In this document: positions 1 to 7,576 of the stretch, piece after piece
Layout of the letters: the number at the start of each line of letters is the position of its first letter
Position numbering within the stretch: position 1 is the stretch's first letter
Source: Anaerolineales bacterium UBA3905
Lineage (GTDB): Bacteria; Chloroflexota; Anaerolineae; Caldilineales; Caldilineaceae
DNA length: 7,576 nucleotides
NCBI GenBank assembly: GCA_002391565.1
Contig: DGFH01000315.1
Location: forward strand, 6,069 to 13,644
Reading direction: 5' to 3'
The notes under the pieces: model-generated
Seen by the model: the letters and a program-made list of their open reading frames with translations, nothing else
The model's database searches: none
Told to the model about the DNA's origin: nothing
Translations under genes and position numbers: made by a program

Positions 1-822
1 AGCTTCGTCTGGCAGGCGGGCGCCGGCCCGGCGCCGGCGGGCTACCGGCTCACCTACACCCGGCTGGGCGCCCAGCCGGAGACGAAGACGCTGGATGTCG
101 GCGCGGTCACCAATGCCACTATCGGCGGGCTGACGCTCGGCGCAACGTATGAGGTGCGCGTGGCCGCACTCAACGCGCAGGGCTGGCAGAGTGCGCGCAG
201 TGAGGCGGTCAAGGTGCTGATCACCAGCGGCGGCGACGCCAACGGCGACGACATCGCCGACGATTGGGCCGCCCTGTACGGCGTCACCAACAAGGCGGCG
301 GACAGCGACGGCGATGGGCTGAGCGATGACGACGAATACTTCCGCTACACCGACCCGACCGTGCAGGACAGCGACGGCGACGGGCTGAGCGACGGTGAGG
401 AGGTTGCCGCCGCCACCGACCCGCTCGACAGCAGCAGTTTCGCGATGCCGACGCTGCCGCGGCTGGCGCTGGCGGAGAAGCGGCTGCGCTTCCTGGTCAA
501 GCAGCAGCCGGGCGGTGAGGCTGCGCCACAGTCGGTGCAATGGGCGAACGTGGGTGGCGGCGCGCTGAGCCTGGTCGCCAGCAGCGCCAGCCCCTGGCTG
601 CTCACCAACGTGGCGGGCGATCAGGTGCAGGTGGCGGTCAACGCGGCAGGACTGGCGCCCGGCTTCTACTCCGGCGTCGTGCGCCTGGACGCCGCGCCCG
701 GCAGCGCCCCACTGATCGGCGCTGCACGCTGCATTCGCGTCAATACGTGGGTGCTGCCTGCCGACAACAACGCGCCGCAGCAAGCGATGCAGATGCTCTA
801 TCTGCCGGTCGTGAGCAGGTAA
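1..822 (+). CDS. Secreted multidomain protein, 3' part (FN3-like, TSP3 calcium repeats, Ig/BACON-like domain, LYLPxxxR C-terminus)
   Basis: The reading frame is open from the first base and ends at TAA 820-822, so this is the last 273 residues of a longer protein whose start lies outside the window. Residues 1 to about 75 look like a fibronectin type III module (YRLTYTR, then GLTLGATYEVRVAALNAQG). Three acidic repeats follow, starting at nt 235, 301 and 367, exactly 22 residues apart. The last two read DSDGDGLSD(D/G)(D/E)E, the calcium-binding thrombospondin type-3/EF-hand-like motif of bacterial surface proteins; the first is degenerate. Residues from about 150 form a beta-rich domain (VQWANVGGGALSL, SPWL, AGLAPGFYSGVVRL) that resembles BACON/Ig-like modules. 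The protein ends MLYLPVVSR without a membrane helix. It is probably an exported adhesion or scaffold protein; its substrate is unknown. The ending matches that of the unrelated secreted protein at 3458-4678. Domain naming is by eye; the coding call is firm. Confidence 0.9.
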   Translation, partial: SFVWQAGAGPAPAGYRLTYTRLGAQPETKTLDVGAVTNATIGGLTLGATYEVRVAALNAQGWQSARSEAVKVLITSGGDANGDDIADDWAALYGVTNKAADSDGDGLSDDDEYFRYTDPTVQDSDGDGLSDGEEVAAATDPLDSSSFAMPTLPRLALAEKRLRFLVKQQPGGEAAPQSVQWANVGGGALSLVASSASPWLLTNVAGDQVQVAVNAAGLAPGFYSGVVRLDAAPGSAPLIGAARCIRVNTWVLPADNNAPQQAMQMLYLPVVSR

Positions 823-830
823 AGGAATTG

Positions 831-928
831 GGAGATTGGAGATTAGAGATTAGAGATTGGAGATTGCGTGCTTTGTGGCATCGGGTCTTCCAATCCCCCA
901 ATCTCCAATCTCCCAATCTCTAATCTCC
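831..928. repeat. Intergenic inverted array of GGAGATT heptamers (copy 1)
   Basis: The left arm (831-865) is five perfect tandem heptamers: GGAGATT, GGAGATT, AGAGATT, AGAGATT, GGAGATT. The right arm (892-928) is five units of the complementary type AATCTCC, two of them with one extra C. The arms can fold into a long imperfect hairpin with a loop of about 25 nt. The element starts 8 bp after the stop of the upstream gene and ends 19 bp before the next start, so it fills nearly the whole 823-947 gap. Unlike the two relatives inside hypF, its left arm contains TAG triplets (GATTAGAG). It shares the 10-mer TCTTCCAATC (886-895) with the 6422-6541 copy. It could act as a transcript-end hairpin, but there is no T-run and a repeat-element origin is more likely. 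Confidence 0.9.
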
Positions 929-947
929 AGCCAGATGAGACAATCTG

Positions 948-1199
948 ATGAACCACCCACACTCTCCTCGCAGCGAACATCTCTTCATCGTGCGCGTCTG
1001 GTGGGAGCCGGACGGCGTGACGGCGACGGCGCAGTGGCGCGGATCGGTGCAGAATGGTTCCGGTCAAACGGGAGCGACTGGGGAGCGACGCTATTTTGCG
1101 AGCTGGGAGGAGATGGCGATCTACCTGGCAGAGCACACGGCGGATGATTCGGACGCGGACCGGACGCGCGCCTGTCATACTGTGTCTAGACGCCCATAA
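948..1199 (+). CDS. Small uncharacterised protein (83 aa), Chloroflexota-type
   Basis: The gene encodes 83 residues with no signal peptide or membrane segment. The core reads HLFIVRVWWEPDG (residues 11-23), AQWRGSVQ (28-35) and GERRYFASWEEMAIYLAEH (45-63). From memory this resembles a family of short hypothetical proteins in Chloroflexota with the pattern FxVRxWxEP...WRGxVxH..SGERRYF.dl.E...fl; this was not confirmed by a search. The beta-strand core plus C-terminal helix would suit a small cytoplasmic globular protein, but no function can be assigned. The ATG at 948 is the only ATG that precedes the conserved core. No strong ribosome binding site is visible before it, only a purine-rich GATGAGA. 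The tail after residue 64 (DDSDADRTR...) looks low-complexity and poorly conserved. It lies just downstream of the heptamer array and 38 bp before the next gene. Confidence 0.72.
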   Translation: MNHPHSPRSEHLFIVRVWWEPDGVTATAQWRGSVQNGSGQTGATGERRYFASWEEMAIYLAEHTADDSDADRTRACHTVSRRP

Positions 1200-1220
1200 G
1201 CGATGGGGGCGGCAAACGAC

Positions 1221-1227
1221 AAAGGAG
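1221..1227 (+). promoter_or_regulatory. Ribosome binding site AAAGGAG
   Basis: AAAGGAG lies 10 nt before the ATG at 1238. It supports translation of the 139-residue protein from the first of two adjacent ATG codons (1238 and 1241). A more downstream start is unlikely. Confidence 0.75.
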
Positions 1228-1237
1228 AACAGAGATC

Positions 1238-1657
1238 ATGATGGGCATAACTTCGCTTCATAACACGCTTTTCGGCTGGTTTGTCCGTATGTCGGGGTCG
1301 AAACCTTCGACGCGTCAGGCAGCGCAAGGATGCATCCTTGACGCCGAGGAGTTACGCTCCTTTCATCAGGCGCTGCACACGGCTTACCGTGTCTTTGCGC
1401 ACCAACATCCTGCATGGGTACAGCGTGGATTTGATGAGACTTTCCTGCGCACAGACGCGGTGACGCTGCTGATGACCGGCTGGGCGGCGGACGGCGCCGC
1501 GCGTCCAGCGATCACCGGCATGGATCTGGCGCGTGTGTGGGAGCGCAAGTACGGACTGTTGCTCAGCGGCGCCAATCGCGTGACGCTGGTGGCGCGGCTT
1601 GCCGGTGCAGCCAATGTGCTGCTGGCGACATTCAGCGCCGCGCGCCTGCAGCGATGA
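1238..1657 (+). CDS. Hypothetical protein (139 aa)
   Basis: The gene encodes 139 residues, starts at ATG 1238 after a good AAAGGAG site and ends at TGA 1655-1657. I do not recognise the family. It appears mostly helical: residues 34-62 (LDAEELRSFHQALHTAYRVF..HP.W), a block around residues 65-82 (FDETFLRTDAVTLLMTGW), and a C-terminal helix rich in Ala, Leu and Val (residues 105-135). The C-terminal stretch is only moderately hydrophobic and carries arginines, so it does not look like a membrane anchor. There is no signal peptide and no Cys/His cluster. It is 38 bp downstream of the 83-residue gene on the same strand and may be cotranscribed with it. It converges with ade, leaving only 22 bp between the stops. 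Codon use (third-position G/C) matches the neighbours, which supports a real gene. Function unknown. Confidence 0.75.
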   Translation: MMGITSLHNTLFGWFVRMSGSKPSTRQAAQGCILDAEELRSFHQALHTAYRVFAHQHPAWVQRGFDETFLRTDAVTLLMTGWAADGAARPAITGMDLARVWERKYGLLLSGANRVTLVARLAGAANVLLATFSAARLQR

Positions 1658-1679
1658 TGCTGTTCGCGCCGATCCCTCG

Positions 1680-3395
1680 TCAGTCGACAAACAGCGGCGT
1701 CAGCTTGAACTGCTCCACATCCACCAGTCCCTGGTCGGTGAGCTTGAGCTTTGGGATTACCTCCAGCGCCATAAAGCTCATCGCCATAAAGGGATCGTGC
1801 AGCGGCGAACCGAGCGCCTGTGCAGCGGCGATCAGTGCATCGTAGCCACGCCGCACCTCAGCAATGGGGCGGTCGCTCATCAACCCGGCCACAGGCAGCG
1901 GCAGCGTTGCGCGCACGGCATCGCCTTCCGCCACTGCCAGTCCGCCGCCCATCGCCGCCACCGCGCGTGCAGCGGCCAACATCGACGCGTCGTCGGCGCC
2001 GATGACGACCAGGTTGTGATGGTCGTGCGCCACAGTGCCGGCCATCGCCCCGCGCCGCAAGCCGATGCCCTGGATAAAACCCACTCCCTGCGCGCCGCTC
2101 GCTTTGTGCCGCTCGATGACCGCCATCTTGAGCACATCGCGGGTTGGGTCGGCGACGGCCAGCCCCTCTTGCACCGTCACCGGCAGGATGCGTGCCTCGG
2201 TGACAAGCTGGTTGGGCAGCGCACCGATGACGCGCATCCTGCGTCCGGTCGCCGGGATGCGCAGATCGACCGCTTCCCAGCGGACGTTGACGGTGGCGCT
2301 CACCGCTGTCGGGAGGGGCGCAGCGGCGTCGGCGGTCACGCACATGACCCCATCTTTCGCCACCAGCCGCCCGCCAGCAAAGACCAGGCGCGGGTGAAAG
2401 GCCGCCAGGTCATCACAGACCACCAGATCGGCGCGGCGTCCGGGCGCAATGGCGCCGCGGTCATGCAGGCCAAACCACTCGGTCGTGTTGAGCGTCGCCA
2501 TGCGCAGGGCGGTGATCGGTGGGGTGCCAAGGCGAATCGCCTCGCGCACCATGTAGTCAATGCTGCCCTGATCGATCAGGTCGCCGGGGATGCGGTCGTC
2601 GGTGCAGAAGCAGAGACGACGGTTGTTGTATGCATCGACCATGGGCAGCAGTGCGTGCAGGTTGTGCGCATTGGTCGCCTCGCGGATGAGGATGTACAGC
2701 CCGCGCGCCAGCTTTGCGCGCGCCTCTTCGATGGTGGTGCATTCGTGCTCGCTGCCGATGCCGGATGCAACATAGGCGTTGAGCTGCTTGCCGGTGAGTG
2801 CAGGCGCGTGTCCATCACGTGGGCGCCCGGCAAACGCATCCAGCTTTGCCAGCACCGCCGGGGCGCCGTTGACGACGCCGGGGAAGTTCATCACCTCAGC
2901 CAGACCGTACACCGTGCCCTCGGCCAGCAAGTGCGCCAGGTCTGATGCGTCGAGGGTGGCGCCGCTTGTCTCCATGTGCGTCGCCGGCACGCAGGAGGAA
3001 GCCATCACGACAACGTTCAGGGGCAGGCCGACGCTGCTCTGCGCCATGAAGCGCAGCCCATCCATGCCGGCCACGTTGGCGATCTCGTGCGGATCGATGA
3101 CCACCGTGGTGACGCCGTGCGGTGCGACTGCCTGAGCAAATTGCGCGGGCGTGCACAGGCTGCTTTCGATGTGGACATGTGCATCGATTAGGCCTGGGGC
3201 AACGAAGGCGCCATTCAGATCGAGCACCTCACGCCCGACGTACTCGTCTTCCACCCCTGCGATCAGCCCATCGACGATGGCAATCGCCGCCGTCTCGATG
3301 GCGCCAGAAAAGACATTGACGACGCGCCCGCCGCGCAACACCAGATCGGCCGGTGCGTCGCCACGCGCGACCGCCAACAACTTTCCTGTGTCCAT
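1680..3395 (-). CDS. ade: Adenine deaminase
   Basis: Adenine deaminase (EC 3.5.4.2) converts adenine to hypoxanthine and ammonia in purine salvage; it is a cytosolic metal-dependent amidohydrolase. The protein is 571 residues, normal for the bacterial Ade family (B. subtilis about 577). Visible landmarks are the N-terminal amidohydrolase strand LVLRGGRVVNVFSG (18-31), the metal-binding DAHVHIESS (71-79), DPHEIANVAG (101-110), GLAEVMNFPGV (164-174), GSEHECTT (214-221, H217), FCTDDRIPGD (263-272) and GRRADLVV (319-326), where the first beta-sandwich closes. The family's C-terminal domain follows, including GTVAHDHHNLVVIG (453-466). All expected metal ligands and the catalytic Asp region are present, with no frameshift. 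I chose the ATG at 3395 because AAAGGAG lies 8 nt upstream of it; ATGs at 3401, 3413 and 3422 lie too close to or before that site. It sits 62 bp downstream of the beta-helix gene and may share its transcript, although no functional link is evident. Confidence 0.96.
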   Translation of the reverse strand: MDTGKLLAVARGDAPADLVLRGGRVVNVFSGAIETAAIAIVDGLIAGVEDEYVGREVLDLNGAFVAPGLIDAHVHIESSLCTPAQFAQAVAPHGVTTVVIDPHEIANVAGMDGLRFMAQSSVGLPLNVVVMASSCVPATHMETSGATLDASDLAHLLAEGTVYGLAEVMNFPGVVNGAPAVLAKLDAFAGRPRDGHAPALTGKQLNAYVASGIGSEHECTTIEEARAKLARGLYILIREATNAHNLHALLPMVDAYNNRRLCFCTDDRIPGDLIDQGSIDYMVREAIRLGTPPITALRMATLNTTEWFGLHDRGAIAPGRRADLVVCDDLAAFHPRLVFAGGRLVAKDGVMCVTADAAAPLPTAVSATVNVRWEAVDLRIPATGRRMRVIGALPNQLVTEARILPVTVQEGLAVADPTRDVLKMAVIERHKASGAQGVGFIQGIGLRRGAMAGTVAHDHHNLVVIGADDASMLAAARAVAAMGGGLAVAEGDAVRATLPLPVAGLMSDRPIAEVRRGYDALIAAAQALGSPLHDPFMAMSFMALEVIPKLKLTDQGLVDVEQFKLTPLFVD

Positions 3396-3403
3396 GAACA
3401 TCT

Positions 3404-3410
3404 CTCCTTT
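3404..3410 (-). promoter_or_regulatory. Ribosome binding site deciding the ade start
   Basis: On the minus strand this reads AAAGGAG, with 8 nt between it and the ATG at 3395. The in-frame ATG at 3401 would leave only 2 nt, and those at 3413 and 3422 lie upstream of the site. This fixes MDTGKLL as the N-terminus rather than the longer MKSMKGEMF form. Confidence 0.75.
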
Positions 3411-3425
3411 CATGCTTTTCATGCT
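3408..3425 (-). repeat. 9-bp tandem duplication before ade
   Basis: Two exact adjacent copies of AGCATGAAA on the minus strand (TTTCATGCT at 3408-3416 and 3417-3425) lie in the leader just before ade. They create two decoy in-frame ATGs and overlap the start of the ribosome binding site. This is probably a simple slippage product. Confidence 0.6.
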
Positions 3426-3457
3426 GGATCAGCCCAAGCCTGGTTTGATATGGGTGT

Positions 3458-4678
3458 TCAACGCTGAGTAAACGGAAGGTACAGCAACTGACCACGTTCG
3501 ATGGCGCCCACATCACAGCCGGCGCCGAGCGGACGCGGGTAGCCGCGTTGGTCGGTGGCCGGACAATCCTGGGCGTAGTCGAGCGCAGGGCTGCCTTCCG
3601 CCGGAATGTAGCCGCGCAGGGGTGAACCAATCCAGACGCCCAGTTGGGCGTCGGTCGCCAGCAGGTCGCCCACTGCACTGGGATTGGGGACGCAGGAGTT
3701 GTCGCCGACGATGTTGCGCCCCTGCGTCGTTAACGTCGAGCCGTCACAGTTGAGGCTGACGCTGTTGCCCGCTGTGTTGAGGCTGCCCGTCAAGATCGTA
3801 TTCTTGACGCTGGTGGTTGCCGCCTGATGATAGATGGCGCCGCCCAGGTCGGCGCGGTTCTCGTTGAAGGTGGCGTTGACAACCGTCGTAGTCGCCGCCG
3901 TGTACAATCCGCCGCCGCGTGCGGCACGGTTGTTGGAGAAGGTGGCATTGATGATCGTCGTCGGACCGGCGGTGTAGACGCCGCCGCCGAAGTTGCCGAT
4001 CACGCTGCCGCGTACAGTCGAACGCAGCAGCGTCAACTGCCCGTTTAGCGTGTAAACGCCGCCGCCATTCTGCGCCTGATTGCTGACCAGGTAGCTGTCC
4101 GTGATGTTGACGATGCCGCCGTTGTTGTAGATGCCGCCGCCGTTGCCGCTGGCGATGTTGCTGCCCAATGTGGCGTAGTTGATGGTCAGCGCGCCTTTGT
4201 TGTAGATGCCGCCGCCATCGTTGGCGCCGCTGCTGGTGATGAAGCCGCCGTTGATCGTTGCCTGCGCTTGCGTATCGATATAGATGGCGCCGCCCTGCGA
4301 GGCATTCCCGTCGAACAGGCTGATGTTGTTGAGCGTCAGATTGCCCGTGCCGAAGACAAAAAAGAGCTGGCGCAAATCCTCACCATTGAGCGTCACCAGC
4401 CCGCCGCCATTCACCACAACCGTCTTGTCGGTGGCATTGGTGTTCGACAGAATCGTCACCGGATTGGGGCCACAGTTGAAGCTGATCACCCCACCAGCGG
4501 CAACAGCGTTGCTCAGCGCAGTGGCGGCTTGCGCCGTCTGACAACTTTCTGGCGTGCCTGTGCCGATGACGGCGTCGGCGTAGGCGGCGGCGGGCGCCAA
4601 CGTGAGCAGTAAACCGCACAGCAGGGCAGCGATGCGTCGGCGCCGACGCACCAGAATAACAGGATTAGTGCCGGGCAT
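3458..4678 (-). CDS. Secreted right-handed beta-helix protein with choice-of-anchor-Q-type C-terminus and LYLPxxxR ending
   Basis: This is a 406-residue exported protein. The N-terminus is a clear Sec signal peptide: five arginines (11-15), a hydrophobic core (about 16-31) and a likely cleavage after AYA (34/35). From residue 129 seven rungs carry the motif G-G-[GA]-[IVL]-Y at 129, 155, 180, 205, 231, 255 and 279, spaced 24-26 residues apart. Each is followed by strand-forming T/I/N-rich sequence such as TIINATFSNNRA, typical of right-handed parallel beta-helix (polymorphic-outer-membrane-protein or pectate-lyase-like) folds. Cysteines 311/329 and 372/388 may pair. The segment SPALDYAQDCPATDQRGYPRP...GCDVGAIE (about 363-394) is the signature seen before the ends of choice-of-anchor Q proteins. 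The protein then ends LLYLPFTQR. No catalytic residues are recognisable; a surface adhesion or structural role is inferred. The start is supported by AAAGGAGG 8 nt upstream. It is divergent from hypF. Confidence 0.9.
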   Translation of the reverse strand: MPGTNPVILVRRRRRIAALLCGLLLTLAPAAAYADAVIGTGTPESCQTAQAATALSNAVAAGGVISFNCGPNPVTILSNTNATDKTVVVNGGGLVTLNGEDLRQLFFVFGTGNLTLNNISLFDGNASQGGAIYIDTQAQATINGGFITSSGANDGGGIYNKGALTINYATLGSNIASGNGGGIYNNGGIVNITDSYLVSNQAQNGGGVYTLNGQLTLLRSTVRGSVIGNFGGGVYTAGPTTIINATFSNNRAARGGGLYTAATTTVVNATFNENRADLGGAIYHQAATTSVKNTILTGSLNTAGNSVSLNCDGSTLTTQGRNIVGDNSCVPNPSAVGDLLATDAQLGVWIGSPLRGYIPAEGSPALDYAQDCPATDQRGYPRPLGAGCDVGAIERGQLLYLPFTQR

Positions 4679-4686
4679 GAAAGGTT

Positions 4687-4694
4687 CCTCCTTT
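4687..4694 (-). promoter_or_regulatory. Strong ribosome binding site AAAGGAGG
   Basis: The minus strand reads AAAGGAGG, 8 nt before the ATG at 4678 of the beta-helix protein. This near-perfect Shine-Dalgarno sequence contrasts with the poor one before hypF. Confidence 0.8.
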
Positions 4695-4840
4695 GTGCAT
4701 TCAGTGTGGCGAAAGTCTGTTGGGCAGCGCCATCATACGCAATCTTGCAAAAATGCGCTACTGTGCTTGAATGAGAGAAGTTGTACAGAGAAAGCGTCCC
4801 TTGCGGGGCGAACCATGCAATGTCTCAATGAGGCAAATGA

Positions 4841-4858
4841 GTCGGTATTCTCACCGAC
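4841..4858. repeat. Perfect inverted repeat just upstream of hypF
   Basis: GTCGGT (4841-4846) and ACCGAC (4853-4858) are perfect complements around a 6-nt loop, ending 24 bp before the GTG start of hypF. The arrangement would suit a dyad operator or a leader hairpin. There is no T-run, so it is not a terminator. A 6-bp dyad can also occur by chance. Confidence 0.45.
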
Positions 4859-4882
4859 GTTCCTATAGGCGCAAGACCCATC

Positions 4883-7420
<2,538 letters not shown>

Positions 7421-7576
7421 TTCTTAAGTCGGCATTGTGAATCGTCAATTGTGAATTGTAGAATCTTCCCCTCGTTTTACTCCCTCTTTTTGACCCCTTC
7501 TTTTTGACAATCCATGTCAGATCAAAGAAGATACATGAGAAAGTGTGCAATCCTCGAACAAACATCCAGGGAGAAT
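7421..7576. other. Intergenic tail without a recognisable gene
   Basis: These 156 bp after hypF hold the ATTGTGAAT repeat, pyrimidine-rich T-runs (about 7474-7505) without a GC stem, and a 5-bp dyad TGACA/TGTCA (7505-7509 and 7515-7519). I see no convincing coding sequence, terminator or promoter. A TTGACA at 7504-7509 has no matching -10 at the usual distance. Any downstream gene begins outside the window. Confidence 0.5.
7434..7456. repeat. Short direct repeat ATTGTGAAT downstream of hypF
   Basis: ATTGTGAAT occurs at 7434-7442 and again at 7448-7456, a 14-bp period, with the related word CAATTG between and after. The composition is markedly AT-richer than hypF. It resembles the word-like intergenic repeats of large bacterial genomes. 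Confidence 0.5.

Larger units (their letters stand above)
4679..4882. other. Divergent intergenic region between the beta-helix gene and hypF
   Basis: This 204-bp region has no gene and must hold the promoters of both divergent genes. Only weak candidates are visible. On the minus strand, TATGAT (4732-4737 on the plus strand) could be a -10 box about 54 nt upstream of the beta-helix start, but it has no good -35. On the plus strand, TTGCAA (4745-4750) and TTGAAT (4767-4772), 16 nt apart, each match the consensus at 4 of 6 positions. It is locally more AT-rich than the genes around it, as expected for a regulatory region. Neither promoter is secure. Confidence 0.4.

Noticed and set aside
831..928. 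CRISPR-like array
   Set aside because: The units are 7 nt, directly abutting, with no unique spacers and no cas genes; the structure is an inverted tandem array.
831..928. Rho-independent terminator
   Set aside because: The hairpin is long and imperfect, not GC-rich at the base, and no T-run follows on either strand.
1193..1207. Hairpin CCCAT/ATGGG overlapping the stop of the 83-residue gene as a terminator
   Set aside because: The stem is only 5 bp and is followed by GGCGGC rather than a T-run; it is likely chance.
1599..2945. Long 448-codon plus-strand open frame opposite ade
   Set aside because: It is antisense to a fully conserved adenine deaminase. Its translation is rich in His, Arg, Gln and Cys with no recognisable motif, typical of the shadow of a GC-rich gene.
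3229..3678. 149-codon minus-strand frame bridging the ade start and the beta-helix gene end
   Set aside because: It overlaps both real genes in another frame, has an arginine-rich low-quality translation, and lacks a ribosome binding site that would favour it.
3830..4294. DNA-level tandem repeat or recombination site inside the beta-helix gene
   Set aside because: The period (24-26 codons) varies and only the GG[GA][IVL]Y codons recur; it reflects protein rungs, not recent DNA duplication.
7472..7509. T-rich stretch as a terminator for hypF
   Set aside because: The T-runs lie in a pyrimidine-rich tract without a preceding GC stem-loop.
7504..7535. TTGACA promoter for a downstream gene
   Set aside because: The -35 match is perfect, but the only -10-like word (GATACA) lies about 20 nt away, and no gene start is visible before the window ends.

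Overview
This is a GC-rich bacterial window, most likely from the phylum Chloroflexota (Roseiflexus/Chloroflexus-like). That assignment is inference. It rests on two secreted proteins with the same short C-terminal ending (LYLPxxxR), a small VRVWWEP...WRG...SGERRYF-type protein, and inverted arrays of GGAGATT-type heptamers, all of which I associate with that group. No rRNA, tRNA, CRISPR array, transposase or phage gene is visible.

Layout. (1) Positions 1-822 hold the 3' end of a large secreted protein: a fibronectin-III-like segment, three calcium-binding TSP3-type repeats exactly 22 residues apart, an Ig/BACON-like beta domain and the ending LYLPVVSR. (2) An intergenic inverted array of tandem heptamers follows (831-928). 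(3) Two small uncharacterised plus-strand genes come next (948-1199 and 1238-1657). (4) Converging on them, 22 bp away, is a complete minus-strand adenine deaminase gene (ade, 1680-3395). (5) Upstream of ade on the same strand is a secreted right-handed beta-helix protein (3458-4678), with a signal peptide, seven GG[GA][IVL]Y rungs and the ending LYLPFTQR. (6) A roughly 200-bp divergent intergenic region separates it from a complete plus-strand hypF (4883-7420), the carbamoyltransferase that supplies the cyanide ligands of [NiFe] hydrogenases. (7) The last 156 bp hold no gene, only short word-like repeats.

The genes do not form one obvious pathway: purine salvage, hydrogenase maturation and surface proteins lie side by side. 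What links the window is the repeat family. The element at 831-928 has two relatives inside hypF (5484-5551 and 6422-6541). Both are in frame and stop-free, both lie in linkers between conserved blocks, and together they explain why this HypF is about 845 residues rather than about 750. The heptamer GGAGATT and its octamer form GGGAGATT contain no stop codon in any of the six reading frames. This is a simple reason why such a repeat can enter genes without breaking them. The second item worth pursuing is the shared LYLPxxxR ending of the two otherwise unrelated exported proteins, a candidate sorting or anchoring tag.
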